A stretch of 64,000 nucleotides of DNA, taken from positions 1 to 64,000 of the forward strand of contig CAZAZQ010000010.1 of NCBI GenBank assembly GCA_964489705.1, in the 5' to 3' direction. Each line of letters starts with the position of its first letter. Position 1 is the stretch's first letter. The translations under genes were made by a program, and so were the position numbers. The DNA comes from CAZAZQ01 sp964489705 (GTDB lineage: Bacteria; Zixibacteria; MSB-5A5; GN15; FEB-12). Shown here piece after piece: positions 22,311-32,554 of this stretch. Below the pieces are notes generated by a model. That model ran no database searches and was not told the origin of the DNA. It saw only the letters and a list, made by a program, of their open reading frames with translations.

Positions 22311-24691
22311 GCGTCTCGTTATTACAATTTGCCCGAGAGTTTCAAAAACTGAAAGCCGATGTTGCCGGTTTCAATGCCCCGGACAGTAAGCTCCTGTGTC
22401 TTGTCGCATTCTGGCAAAAATTAAAACCCTTCAAAGGCAACCTTTCTTACCAGACCTATTTTGAAGAATATGTCCACTTTTTTCTCATATTGATACCTCG
22501 CGCTGACCTGAGCGATCTCTCTATTGAAGAATTATCCGCGATAAAACAGACCCTGAAAGAATTACCGGCAGACGCCAATGCACATGAAGCTATAAGAAAA
22601 GTTACTCTGGAACTGGCAAAAGTATTCTTCTATGTTGGTGAAATCAAACAGGCAATAGAGCAGTTAACAGACATCACAGACAAATCGGAAATAGCAAAAA
22701 TCAAGCTGGAAGATATTAATGGCCAAAACGAGTTTGAACTGTTCCACCAACTTGTTGAACAAGCACACGTAAAAGCTCTGCAATTGTATAAATTGTTGCT
22801 CCCTCTACTCATTGGATGGGAGAAAATTATTGAATCGATCGAATTCGAAGGGGTAAGGTGCCTGTATGTTGAGAAAGATACGGTTGGCCATATTCTTCGC
22901 GGAAGGATGAAAATCCTGACCGGTAAGGTAGAGCTTGCCGGGAAATCGAACGCCACCGATGATATAGCATTCGACAATAAAGTTGTCGCTCCCGATGATC
23001 CCTTTATCGGGGTATCCTATACCGCTTTGAAAGCGGTGCGTACCATGTTAGAAAAGTCACATTCCGGTATTCGTAAACGGGCAAATCACTCGTACCACGC
23101 GCACTTTGAAGTTCAAAACAGCAGTCAAACTTTTACCGGCGATTCAATTGGATTGGCAATTGCCTTGCTGAGCTATATATGCCTTTTGAAGAATGAAATC
23201 AGCCGACAGGATAAATATCTAGCAGCGGACGTTGCTGTGACCGGAAGTATAGATGATGACGGCGCTATTCTTCCGGTAGCAGACAAGACATTGTGTGCAA
23301 AAATCACCAGAGCATTTTTTTCGCCGGTAAAATATCTGGTCATCCCTGAACAGAATGCGAAAAAAGCGCAAGAGTGCCTCGATGAATTAAGCAAGGATTA
23401 TCCCCGCCGTCGTTTGCTGCTTGTAACCGGCAAACGGCTCAATGACATTCTGGAAGACCACAATGTAATCCGTTCGGAACGAGTTTGCCTGGGCAACTAT
23501 GTCACCCGTAAGGTGGTTCACTATTCCCGTGCTGCCAAAATACAAATCCCCCTGCTGGCAGGACTACTGTGGGTACTGCTGGCAGTCTTATTCCCCAGGC
23601 ATTTCAATCCTTGGTTTGATTGGCATATAGACCATATCGAGATTGTAGGTAATCGATTTAAGACTGTGAACCCCGATGGGTACACGCTGTGGTGGTCTGA
23701 AAGATTTGCTTCTGACTTAAATTCTGAAAGATATGCTACGAGCCTAGGCAATTATTTGGCAATTGATGTAGATGAAGATGGTAGAGATGAATTAATATTT
23801 GCTCCTTGTTTCAATCGTAAAGGCGAAGTAGACAGCATCCAATTTTACGACAGCAATGGTAAAGTTTTGTGGCAAAAACCTGCTTTTTTGCGGACATCGT
23901 ACCCTGGTGATGCAGCTTACGAAGGAATAGTAGAAAATTGTTTATATCGTAGTAGTTATATATTGCCGTTTACGGATGGGAATGGGAACACGTTTATAGT
24001 TGTAGGAGAATTTGTATCCTTTCCTGCCCGTTCACAAGTATTATGTTATGACCTCAAAGGGAACTTAGTATCAGGTCCTTACCTATATACCGGAGCACTT
24101 GGTCGTTATTCTGCTCTCAGATTACACAACTCTTTTTATAAAGATGTTGATGCAATAGCCTTTCACGGAACAAATAACAGGTATTCCGGCTCAGGTCTAT
24201 TATTGCTCGATCCTAAAAATCTTTACGGCGTCAGTCCTCCTTATGACAATGAGCTCTTCAGATTGTCTGGAATGCCTAAAGGAAGCCAGTTAATTTATGT
24301 TAATTTTCCCGAATCCCCACTGTCTGCAGTGGCAAATGAGGTAAGAAATGAAATAGTTCACTTTTACCACAATCAAACAGCTAATAGCTATAATGTTCGT
24401 GTTAAGGAAGGCATAAACATATCAACTAATGACGAGTTAAAAACAAACAGAGACATTTTACCGACAATCTATTATTATCTTGACAGCAATTTTATACCAG
24501 AAGGCATATTCTTTGCTGACGGAACACAATTGTTGATGAATGCCTTGTTAATTTCTAACAAGAAAAAACCCATCACCGATTTTGAGAAATTAGGTGAGTC
24601 TTTGAAGAGTGAAGTGGTCGTTTATTACGGTGACTCCATTGTCCACCATCTTGCCGCAGGAATTGATTTTTACAAAAACGAAAAAAAATAA
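22307..24691 (+). CDS. Membrane protein with Lon-type (S16) proteolytic domain and FG-GAP-like C-terminus
   Basis: 794 residues. Residues 1-230 are helical; about 235-390 form a Lon proteolytic domain: FTGDSIGLAIALLSYI carries the catalytic Ser region, and TGSIDDDGAILPVADKTL carries the region of the catalytic Lys, followed by YLVIPEQNAKKAQE. A membrane segment follows (PLLAGLLWVLLAVLFP, about residue 415), then an extracytoplasmic half with integrin-like FG-GAP features (NYLAIDVDEDGRDELIFAPC). There is no AAA+ ATPase part. The layout suggests that an outside sensor domain controls an inside protease acting on the zinc-finger protein. That is inference. Confidence 0.75.
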   Translation: MSVSLLQFAREFQKLKADVAGFNAPDSKLLCLVAFWQKLKPFKGNLSYQTYFEEYVHFFLILIPRADLSDLSIEELSAIKQTLKELPADANAHEAIRKVTLELAKVFFYVGEIKQAIEQLTDITDKSEIAKIKLEDINGQNEFELFHQLVEQAHVKALQLYKLLLPLLIGWEKIIESIEFEGVRCLYVEKDTVGHILRGRMKILTGKVELAGKSNATDDIAFDNKVVAPDDPFIGVSYTALKAVRTMLEKSHSGIRKRANHSYHAHFEVQNSSQTFTGDSIGLAIALLSYICLLKNEISRQDKYLAADVAVTGSIDDDGAILPVADKTLCAKITRAFFSPVKYLVIPEQNAKKAQECLDELSKDYPRRRLLLVTGKRLNDILEDHNVIRSERVCLGNYVTRKVVHYSRAAKIQIPLLAGLLWVLLAVLFPRHFNPWFDWHIDHIEIVGNRFKTVNPDGYTLWWSERFASDLNSERYATSLGNYLAIDVDEDGRDELIFAPCFNRKGEVDSIQFYDSNGKVLWQKPAFLRTSYPGDAAYEGIVENCLYRSSYILPFTDGNGNTFIVVGEFVSFPARSQVLCYDLKGNLVSGPYLYTGALGRYSALRLHNSFYKDVDAIAFHGTNNRYSGSGLLLLDPKNLYGVSPPYDNELFRLSGMPKGSQLIYVNFPESPLSAVANEVRNEIVHFYHNQTANSYNVRVKEGINISTNDELKTNRDILPTIYYYLDSNFIPEGIFFADGTQLLMNALLISNKKKPITDFEKLGESLKSEVVVYYGDSIVHHLAAGIDFYKNEKK

Positions 24692-24780
24692 CCGCATTTT
24701 TCCACAAATACCCCTTTTTGCATCTATTCTATAATTAGACAACGGTAAGTTGCAGAGTTACAAATCAATGGAGGTATTTT

Positions 24781-26763
24781 ATGTGTTACAAGTATTCTCT
24801 TTCTTTATTACTCTCTATTCTATTATCACTAACATTTGTATCTGCTTATGCAGATGATTGGTGTGATGGTTTTGAGAATTATCCACCTGATTCATCTATA
24901 GATTCGGGTTGGATATTATCAGGTAATACTTCAAGTATAACTGACACAAATGTTGTTTTTAGTGGGAATCAATCTCTCAAGATGTTTGGTTCGATAGGTG
25001 GATGTTGGGCCGCAGTTGCAGATAAAGCATTAGAAACTACATTTCCAATGAAAATAACATGTGCTGTTAGAAATGGATCTGAGAATCTAACCGGTTGTCA
25101 TCAATATAGAGCTGAACTTTGCTTAAGGGCTGGAACCGTTTGGACCGATCCAGGCGCAATCGGTTTGTTCAGATTTCTTGAAGACGGAACTTTAGAAATT
25201 AGGTCGGGGGGAACGCCTTTTGATTCCTTGCATGGATTTAATCTGGAACAATGGTACGAATTTGAAATAAATATATGGGTTTCGAGTGATAGCAGTATTG
25301 TATATACGGAGTTTTGGGTCAATGGAGAATATGTTGGCTTATACAGCCAAGAGATATCAAACCTACCTAATTTATTTAATGCTTCTCATATAGACATTTC
25401 TTCTCAAGAAGGTACAGCTTGGTTTGATGATATATGTGTAAGTAATCTGAGTGTTGATTCCCTGAATAATCTCCTCTTCCCATCTATCATTGCCAGGCCC
25501 TGTGATGATGAATGCATTACTCAGCCGGTTATGGTTGATCTTTCACAACCGATTACCGGGGCTACTATCCCGATTAGGATTCCTGTCGGCGTGGATCTTT
25601 GTGATATTACTACCGATGGTCTGTTAACACAAGACTGGGTCTTGGAGACATATATCAACCCCGATGATTCCTCTGAACGAGCAATTGGCCTGTGGAATCT
25701 GACAGGTGATATGATTCCTGCGGGTACCACTACTGTTCTGAATATTATGTTTACTGCTGAGCGGGAATGTGAAGCCAGTTATTTTATGCGTTGGGATACT
25801 GCCTTTATGGGAGACCCGTTGCATGAACTGTTATTCTCTGATTCAAATCACTTTGATTTGCAGGCTAAGTTCGATGAAAATCGGGATTCTGTGGAAATTG
25901 TCGGTTATGAGCCGGGTAATGTCGATAATATCATCGGTCCTGTAAGTCCGTATGATATTGCTGACTTAACCTGTATGGTCGCACATATTTACAGGGGGGA
26001 TACTACTTGTATGTGTGTATTAGATGCTGCTGATGTCAACGGTTCTTGTACTGGTCCCAATATTGCCGACGTTACTTACTTGGTCGCTTCTCTCTATCAA
26101 GGTGGACCTGAACCCCTTTGTGGTTGTCTGGGACAAGATGGAACCTATAAGGTCAGCAATGACATCATCGTCCGGACTACTTACGAGAATGACGTCACAA
26201 CTATTATCCTCAGCTCGCCGGTTGAGCTGCGCGGGTTGCAAATCACTTTAGCTGGTGATGGTATCCCGTTGCCTGTAAGCATCACCGATAGCAGATTGGA
26301 ACTGTTGAGCGGTACCAAAACAATCGGTCTGGTTGACCTGGAAGGGGAGGCGGTAATTGCATCGGGAACACAGAAACTCATCCAGCTTCCGGGGAAATAC
26401 GAGATCACCGAAGCGATTGCCTCTGATATGAACCACCGTGATGTTATACTTGCTCTCAATACCGGCACCCAGAGCACGTTACCGACCGAGTATTCCCTCT
26501 CTCAGAACTATCCGAATCCCTTCAATCCGGTGACTGAAATCGGTTTTAGTCTGCCCAAGGCAGGGAATGTAAATCTCAAGGTTTACAATGTGATGGGGCA
26601 GCTTGTGAAAACATTGATTGCCGAAAATCTGGAAGCTGGCACTCATACGGTCATCTGGGATGGTACCGACAATAGCGGCACGCCGGTTTCAAGTGGGGTT
26701 TATTTCTATCGTTTGTCAACCGATGAGTTTGTCGATACGAAAAAGATGGTCTTGCTGAAGTAA
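24781..26763 (+). CDS. Large secreted protein with dockerin-like repeats and C-terminal sorting domain
   Basis: 660 residues. Signal peptide to about residue 24 (FVSAYA/DDW). A lectin-like beta-sandwich of about 200 residues (FENYPPDS ... AWFDDICVSN) is followed by a second beta domain. Two dockerin-like repeats come next (ISPYDIADLTCMVAHIYRGD-type and NGSCTGPNIADVTYLVASLY), then a C-terminal FlgD-like/T9SS-type domain: SLSQNYPNPFNPVTEIGFSL ... YFYRLSTDEF, ending KKMVLLK. Expected at the cell surface or released. Followed by a strong terminator, so expressed alone. Confidence 0.85.
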   Translation: MCYKYSLSLLLSILLSLTFVSAYADDWCDGFENYPPDSSIDSGWILSGNTSSITDTNVVFSGNQSLKMFGSIGGCWAAVADKALETTFPMKITCAVRNGSENLTGCHQYRAELCLRAGTVWTDPGAIGLFRFLEDGTLEIRSGGTPFDSLHGFNLEQWYEFEINIWVSSDSSIVYTEFWVNGEYVGLYSQEISNLPNLFNASHIDISSQEGTAWFDDICVSNLSVDSLNNLLFPSIIARPCDDECITQPVMVDLSQPITGATIPIRIPVGVDLCDITTDGLLTQDWVLETYINPDDSSERAIGLWNLTGDMIPAGTTTVLNIMFTAERECEASYFMRWDTAFMGDPLHELLFSDSNHFDLQAKFDENRDSVEIVGYEPGNVDNIIGPVSPYDIADLTCMVAHIYRGDTTCMCVLDAADVNGSCTGPNIADVTYLVASLYQGGPEPLCGCLGQDGTYKVSNDIIVRTTYENDVTTIILSSPVELRGLQITLAGDGIPLPVSITDSRLELLSGTKTIGLVDLEGEAVIASGTQKLIQLPGKYEITEAIASDMNHRDVILALNTGTQSTLPTEYSLSQNYPNPFNPVTEIGFSLPKAGNVNLKVYNVMGQLVKTLIAENLEAGTHTVIWDGTDNSGTPVSSGVYFYRLSTDEFVDTKKMVLLK

Positions 26764-26788
26764 GTTCCAAACAAGAGGGGAGGGTCAA

Positions 26789-26820
26789 GGGCAGGTTGTT
26801 TTTACGACCTGCCCTTTTTT
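26789..26820 (+). terminator. Rho-independent terminator of the 24781 gene
   Basis: GGGCAGGT pairs with ACCTGCCC across TGTTTTTACG and is followed by TTTTTT, 26 bp after the stop codon. Confidence 0.92.
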
Positions 26821-26998
26821 GTTAAACTGTAAACAGGAGATTCTGACTGTTGTCAGATCAATCCCATCACACCAACCAAAGGCTTTGAGTTACACGGGGG
26901 AAATGTTAATCAAGCAAAGTACCCTGAATGTACGAAAAAACTTTGCACTTGTTTGTGATTTTGATATATTGAGACAACTTGAAATAAGCGGGGTCGAA

Positions 26999-29900
26999 AT
27001 GAAAAAAGCAGCTTACTTTTTTTGGGTGTTGGTGTCGGTGGTGGGCGCATCGATACATCCCACGACCATCAATGTCCCATCTGATGAAGCAACCATCCAG
27101 GAAGCATTGGATACCGCTGAGAATGGAGATACGGTTTTAGTTGCACCTGGCATTTACACGGGTGATGGGAACAGAGATATTGATTTTGGTGGGAAAAGCG
27201 TAGTCCTGATGTCAACAATGGGAGCGGATTCGACTATTATAGATTGTCAGGGGAGTCAAAGTGAAGAACATCGTGCTTTTTACTTCCATAATGGCGAAGA
27301 TTCAAGCACCCTGATTCACGGTTTTACAATTCAGAACGGCTACATTTATGGCACTGAAGGGGGGTATTCCTTAGGAGGAGGTATCTTATGTATCGGTTCA
27401 TCGCCGCGTTTTTCTCACTGCGTAATTCAACATAATTCGGTACATTACCCCGGCTATCCTTTGGGAGGTGGTGCTTATTGTGACAGTCTCTCTTCACCTT
27501 CTTTTATTAACTGTAGCTTTATCAGCAATGCAAGTAATCCGGAAAGTGGCGGAGGAGTTTACTGTTGCGGTCCTACTACGACTTTTATTGACTGTGTTTT
27601 TAAGAACAATTGGGCTGGTTATGATGGTGCTGGCGGGGCTATAAGAGTGGGTGGAGGAGAGAGTCTTATCGTTACCAACTGTACGTTCGAAGGCAACAAT
27701 GGAGACGGAGGGGCAGCTATCTGCGGTTGGGAGAGGCTAAGTAGCGCTACTATAACCAACTCTCTTTTCATTAGTAATGAAGTAGAAGAAGGAGGAGCCA
27801 TCGTAAACCTGAACTGTGATTCGTGGCTTATAAAGTATTGCACCTTTACAAAAAATATAAACCAAGCAACGTCAAGCTATTATAGGGGGATCATTCAAAC
27901 CTCTGGCTCAATTCAGTTAGAGAATTGCATCGTGGCGGACAATTACGGTTCAGGGTTTGTCTTTGAGGGTGATACACTCCAGGATGAGGTATCAATTGCT
28001 TGCTGTGACTTTATCGATAATCGTTTTTCAACTTTTTACTTTAATTATGTAGGTATCCCAGACCAGACGGGGTTAAATGGTAATATTTCCTCAGACCCTC
28101 GTTTTTGTAATCCTGATAGTGGTGACTTTAGCTTGGCGGCTAACTCTCCTTGCTTGCCGGGCAACAACAGTTGTAATCAACTTATGGGAGCGGTTTCTGA
28201 CACTTGTGGCCCCATTTTTAGGGTCTGGTATGTTGATACAACTGGTAATGATACAACCGGTGATGGAAGTATGTCAAAACCGTTTGCAACTATTCAAAAA
28301 GGAGTAAATGCTGCTGCTTCAGGTGATACAATTATTATTAAGAATGGGATTTATGAAGGAGTAGGGAATAGGGATATTGTTATTCGTTACAAGTCCTTAT
28401 TTATAGAAGGAGAAGGTGGGTTTGAAAACGTAATTGTAGACGTCCAGGATAGCGCTACAAATGGTTTCAATATGTCTTGTGCTGGTTGTTTAACAGATGA
28501 TACTGTTTGGATTCGTGGTATTACCATTAGCGGAGCATCCTGGGGTGTGTATTGTAATACGCCTGACTTGATTATCTTAGACTCATGTAGGTTAGATGCA
28601 AATGTGATTGGAGCAGGTTGTGATAACAGTGGCGTACGGATGAGATATCATTTATGTAAAGTGTGTAATAATGCTGACTATGGGATATATTCATATTTGT
28701 CTTACGGTAGTACTGAAGATTGCTTAATCGATAGTTGTCTGTTTGAGGAGAATGGTACAGCGATTTTTGGAACGTTTCATGCTATCGATGATACTCTTCG
28801 AGGTGGTTCAATTGCTATTGAAGGTTATCGACAAAATTATGCGAATGACAATATCTTAGATGGTTGTGTTTTTGAAGGTATATCTGATACAATAATTATT
28901 TCAGCCGCCAGAACAATTATTACTGCGAGTGAAATATCTAATAATTCTGGACTGATTGCTAAAATTTATGATGACCGACATCTTACTCTTTCAGAATGTA
29001 ATATACATCATAACACTGGAGAAGGAATTGATATCACCGAATGGGGTGAATATGGCTCGAGTGTGACCATGACTAATTGTCTCTACACTGACAATGCGGA
29101 GGGGATAAATTTTAGTCGGTCTCTTAATGGAGGAACGGCTGTGACAATTATTAATAGTACGTTTGCGTATAATTCGAATGATGCGATACGCATATGTCAT
29201 CCTCCTGGTGGTGATCGTGTCCAGATTCAGAAAAGTGTTATTGCGTTTAATGCAGGATACGGACTTGTTCTAAGTCAAGGAGACAGTGTGGAGTGTTGTG
29301 ATGTATTTGGCAATGTTCAAGGAAATTATGATACTACCGGGGTTCCCGATCAAACCGGAATAAATGGCAACTTCTCGGAAGCCCCGCAATTCTGTTACCC
29401 GGATACAGGTAATTACTTTTTGTATGATACTTCTCCCTGTGCTCCTGAAAACAATTCTTGTCTTGTTTTGATTGGAGCCTTAGGTGTCAATTGTATAAAT
29501 TCTCCGCCGACTATTCCTCTTCCTCTTCATCCTATAAATGACACCTGTACTGGTACTCAGCCGGTTCTTTGGATTCAAAATTCAAGTGATATTGAAGGTG
29601 AAGCACTAACTTATGATTTTGTCTGTGTTGTCGACACAATGTTCGGTGAGCTCGACTCGGTTGTAGGTTATGGGATTCTCGAAGGAGAGGATTCAACTGG
29701 ATGGCAGGTAACGGAAATATTACATGAGAATTGGCATTACATTTGGTTCGTGCGAGCGTTTGATGGCTATAAGTATTCGGAGTGGACCGACAGCAGCTAT
29801 ATGTGTTCTTTCTTTGTTGATAATACTGCGGAACCTCCCTCTGCTCCAGAAGCGTTGTTTCCTCCTGATACAGACGGTTCACCTGTGTGGGATATGCTGA

Positions 29901-30403
29901 CAGAATTTTGGTGGAGTTCTTCAAGTGACCCGGATCCAAATGATACTATCCTGTATAAATTGGAAATTGCAACAGATTCAGCATTCAACTTTGTCTATGT
30001 TGTTGACAGCATTGATTCTAATCATTTCATTCTAGAAGATTCCTTGAACTTTAATACCCATTATTGGTGGCGGGTAACGGCTTTTGATCGTACTGCTATG
30101 TCAACTATATCGCATAATACACCGGATTTTTGGACATGGACCTTGGGAGATGTTGACAAGTCCCATGCGGTAAACATCGCTGATGTGGTTTTCATGGTTG
30201 ACTTCCTCTTCAAAGGAGGGACACCACCTTCTCCTTACTTCATCGGTGATGTTGATGGTTCGTGCGTTGTAAATGTTGCCGATTTGTCCTTCTTAATATG
30301 TTATCTTTTCAAGGGTGGCGAGGAACCAAGAGTGGGATGTGCTTACGAGCGAAAATTCTTATTGAAGGCTTCTGAGAAGGAAAACCATAGAGGAATTTAT
30401 TGA
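26999..30403 (+). CDS. Secreted right-handed beta-helix protein with dockerin-like end
   Basis: About 1134 residues from MKKAAYFFWVLVSVVGASIH, which gives a signal peptide; the frame is open 60 codons further upstream but without export features. Two parallel beta-helix regions each start with a Nosi/DUF1565-type motif (TIQEALDTAENGDTVLVAPG and FATIQKGVNAAASGDTIIIK) followed by coil repeats of the kind I.NC.F..N. Fibronectin/Ig-like domains (about 830-1050) follow, then two dockerin-like repeats (DVDKSHAVNIADVVFMVDFL, DVDGSCVVNVADLSFLICYL). Likely a surface polysaccharide-binding or -degrading protein; no catalytic site identified. Confidence 0.83.
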   Translation: MKKAAYFFWVLVSVVGASIHPTTINVPSDEATIQEALDTAENGDTVLVAPGIYTGDGNRDIDFGGKSVVLMSTMGADSTIIDCQGSQSEEHRAFYFHNGEDSSTLIHGFTIQNGYIYGTEGGYSLGGGILCIGSSPRFSHCVIQHNSVHYPGYPLGGGAYCDSLSSPSFINCSFISNASNPESGGGVYCCGPTTTFIDCVFKNNWAGYDGAGGAIRVGGGESLIVTNCTFEGNNGDGGAAICGWERLSSATITNSLFISNEVEEGGAIVNLNCDSWLIKYCTFTKNINQATSSYYRGIIQTSGSIQLENCIVADNYGSGFVFEGDTLQDEVSIACCDFIDNRFSTFYFNYVGIPDQTGLNGNISSDPRFCNPDSGDFSLAANSPCLPGNNSCNQLMGAVSDTCGPIFRVWYVDTTGNDTTGDGSMSKPFATIQKGVNAAASGDTIIIKNGIYEGVGNRDIVIRYKSLFIEGEGGFENVIVDVQDSATNGFNMSCAGCLTDDTVWIRGITISGASWGVYCNTPDLIILDSCRLDANVIGAGCDNSGVRMRYHLCKVCNNADYGIYSYLSYGSTEDCLIDSCLFEENGTAIFGTFHAIDDTLRGGSIAIEGYRQNYANDNILDGCVFEGISDTIIISAARTIITASEISNNSGLIAKIYDDRHLTLSECNIHHNTGEGIDITEWGEYGSSVTMTNCLYTDNAEGINFSRSLNGGTAVTIINSTFAYNSNDAIRICHPPGGDRVQIQKSVIAFNAGYGLVLSQGDSVECCDVFGNVQGNYDTTGVPDQTGINGNFSEAPQFCYPDTGNYFLYDTSPCAPENNSCLVLIGALGVNCINSPPTIPLPLHPINDTCTGTQPVLWIQNSSDIEGEALTYDFVCVVDTMFGELDSVVGYGILEGEDSTGWQVTEILHENWHYIWFVRAFDGYKYSEWTDSSYMCSFFVDNTAEPPSAPEALFPPDTDGSPVWDMLTEFWWSSSSDPDPNDTILYKLEIATDSAFNFVYVVDSIDSNHFILEDSLNFNTHYWWRVTAFDRTAMSTISHNTPDFWTWTLGDVDKSHAVNIADVVFMVDFLFKGGTPPSPYFIGDVDGSCVVNVADLSFLICYLFKGGEEPRVGCAYERKFLLKASEKENHRGIY

Positions 30404-30871
30404 GGGTATTCTTCATGGACATAAACTTCCCTGCGCGGGTTTGCCGAACCTTCGTTGTAACCTTTTCTTCAGAGTCATTATAGAGCAAACAGCCGACTTT
30501 GTCAAGTTGCGAAAAAGGAGCGGACAGCATTGTAATTGAGGGGTCAAGTGACACAGAAAGAGAGCCGGTTCGGATGGGTTGACGGCCGATAAAGGAAGTG
30601 TGGGGAAGTGGTAAAGCGGGGAATACTGTTCCTAACTATTTCTGCTGGCATGAAAGTTTTGTTCGGAATAGTTTTTCTCTCAACTCTTTAAACTTCAACG
30701 GTGGCACACACGTCATAAGAATGACACCTCAGGGCGGTCGAACCATCGAATGAAGAAAGTAAAGTAGTACCGTTTTGGAAGCGATTGCCTGAGTGTATAG
30801 GATGGGTACCCTCTTGGGTCGGAGAGGTTCGAAGAGAGAGGGCAGGCTCTTGACGTTGCGGGAGGTAGAGA
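30404..30871. other. 468-bp intergenic region, no gene seen
   Basis: Between the beta-helix gene and the first PepSY-like paralog. Several small GC-rich inverted repeats are present (for example around 30436-30450 and 30808-30842) but none has a terminator-like T-run. It should hold the promoter of the paralog cluster; I cannot place it with confidence. Confidence 0.4.
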
Positions 30872-31690
30872 ATGAAAAAACTGTTCAGATATCTGGCAGG
30901 GTGGGGTTGTTTGCTTGTGTTGAGTCAAATGACTGCTGCTGAGGACGTAGTTGGTGTCGGCCCACAGGATGGTGCTGCTATAACGTCACCGGAGCAGGCG
31001 GTAGCCAAGGTGCTTGCCTACACCGGTCTTGATAAGATGAAGGATTTTCGGGCAGGCTCACCGGAGGAAATAGTCACCCTGGTTACGGTACGTGATTCGA
31101 CTACCCCTTTTCTCTCCGATTCCATTGACGGGAGGCGATGTTGGTTGGTGACGTTTGAGGATGTTTGGCTCCATCTCGACAGCACGCGAATTGGTCAAGA
31201 ATTAGATCGTCCGAAAACTTTCTGGGTCTATCTTGACTCCTTGACCGGCCGTTTTTTGAAAGCCCGCTTCAGAATCAAAGGCGATACGACAACCTTGTTC
31301 CGGGAACCGACAGCGAAAGAGGCGACCGAGCTAATATCCGCTTTAGGAGAAAAATACCATTCAATACCAGCCACGGTTCCTACGTTTACTCTTTGGGAGG
31401 CGTTGCGGGAATGTGCCTTTCACCCTTTGCTGGCGAAGGAGATTATTATTCATTATGTGGTTTATTCGAGGAATATGTCAGCCAATCCGCGTTTGGATTT
31501 GAAGCCGAAAATCAAACCCTCGCCAGCATGGGCGATATATATGAGAGGTATGCCGCCACAAACAGCCCAGGGAGGAGTTGATTATTATATGGTGTCGAAC
31601 CGACGAACGGTGGTCGACGCCTCCAGGGGGTACAAATACATCACCTGCAATATCCCTTACCCGAGAATTGAGGAAGGGAAACGAGAATGA
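30872..31690 (+). CDS. Exported PepSY-like paralog 1
   Basis: 272 residues with signal peptide (LLVLSQMTAA/ED); ATG behind GGGAGG. The body reads AVAKVLAYTGLDKMKDF ... RRCWLVTFEDVW ... FWVYLDSLTGRFLKARFRIK. The pattern 'helix with AL.YTG', a Trp-containing strand, and a 'v.lD..TG..l' strand pair is that of PepSY/FTP-type domains, which often inhibit or chaperone peptidases. First of four tandem paralogs; it overlaps the next by 4 bp. The family name is inferred, not proven. Confidence 0.6.
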   Translation: MKKLFRYLAGWGCLLVLSQMTAAEDVVGVGPQDGAAITSPEQAVAKVLAYTGLDKMKDFRAGSPEEIVTLVTVRDSTTPFLSDSIDGRRCWLVTFEDVWLHLDSTRIGQELDRPKTFWVYLDSLTGRFLKARFRIKGDTTTLFREPTAKEATELISALGEKYHSIPATVPTFTLWEALRECAFHPLLAKEIIIHYVVYSRNMSANPRLDLKPKIKPSPAWAIYMRGMPPQTAQGGVDYYMVSNRRTVVDASRGYKYITCNIPYPRIEEGKRE

Positions 31691-32511
31691 AAAACTTGCA
31701 CATCACAATCGTCGCTTTGGTGCTGGCGGTGATTTGCTTTGTAAGCCGAGCGGCCGGCGCTCCGCCGATAGAAGATAGCTTTATTGTCCGAACGGCAGAA
31801 GAAGCAATTGCAAGGGCGCTGGCGTACTCGGGCTTTTCCACCCTTCGGCAGTGTTCGGTCGATACGGCGTCGGTACGACTGGTTGTGCTCGATGACGATC
31901 AGACTCCGTGGTTGCATAACGAGCTTAACGGGAAGAAACTGTGGCAGGTCAAGGTTGATGTAACCCTGGAGTTACTTGTAGAAGGCCAACGTCCCGAAGA
32001 TACGCTGCGGCGGTTTGACGAAGAAAGCAGAGAATTCACCATCTATTTGGATCCTGAGACCGGGCAGATACTCAAAATGACCTCGGATCCGGGAGAGTAT
32101 CCTCACAAACCGTTCAAGCCTCCGGCAGAAGTCGGGGAATGGGTGTTGGGGAGTTGGAGGGAGAAGTTCGTTGGCTTCCCGGAGAAGCCGCCGAAAGTGA
32201 CTTTTCTTGAAGCATTGCGAATGGTTATCGGCGACCCGCTTGCAGCAAAGGAAATCCAGGTGGTCTACATGCTCTGGTCAAGGTTCGGTTCGGAGCCGCG
32301 GCCGGTGTGGTCGATCGACTTGCGGGGTCTTGATCAGCCGGCAGTCATGCCGTCGCATTATGCGATGAAAGCGAATATTCCGGTGGAACAGCTAAACCAT
32401 ATGCGGACTATTGTTTGTGCCGAGACCGGTCGGCATTTGTGGTCAACAGATCTGCCTCAATCTCTGATTCCGGAGATGTATAAGAGAAGCCACCCTTCCG
32501 AGGAAAATTGA
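31687..32511 (+). CDS. Exported PepSY-like paralog 2
   Basis: 274 residues, signal peptide ending near SRAAGA/PP. Shares long stretches with paralog 4, down to DNA level (for example GFSTLRQCSVDTASVRLVVL and YLDPETGQILKMTSDPGEY). It contains AIARALAYSGFS, LWQVKVDVTLE and IYLDPETGQIL, the same PepSY-like landmarks. The C-terminal part (WSIDLRGLDQPAVMPSHYAM) is the region also found as a fragment at 19504. Start overlaps the previous stop (ATGA). Confidence 0.62.
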   Translation: MKNLHITIVALVLAVICFVSRAAGAPPIEDSFIVRTAEEAIARALAYSGFSTLRQCSVDTASVRLVVLDDDQTPWLHNELNGKKLWQVKVDVTLELLVEGQRPEDTLRRFDEESREFTIYLDPETGQILKMTSDPGEYPHKPFKPPAEVGEWVLGSWREKFVGFPEKPPKVTFLEALRMVIGDPLAAKEIQVVYMLWSRFGSEPRPVWSIDLRGLDQPAVMPSHYAMKANIPVEQLNHMRTIVCAETGRHLWSTDLPQSLIPEMYKRSHPSEEN

Positions 32512-32554
32512 ATGAAATGGAGAAAGAAAAAAAGAAATGTGAAGGAAAGGTACC

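Noticed and set aside
26819..26998. 60-codon N-terminal extension of the beta-helix protein
   Set aside because: It lies next to the preceding terminator and would bury a good signal peptide that begins at 26999.
30415..30480. 22-codon frame after the beta-helix gene
   Set aside because: Too short, with no ribosome-binding site or recognisable feature.
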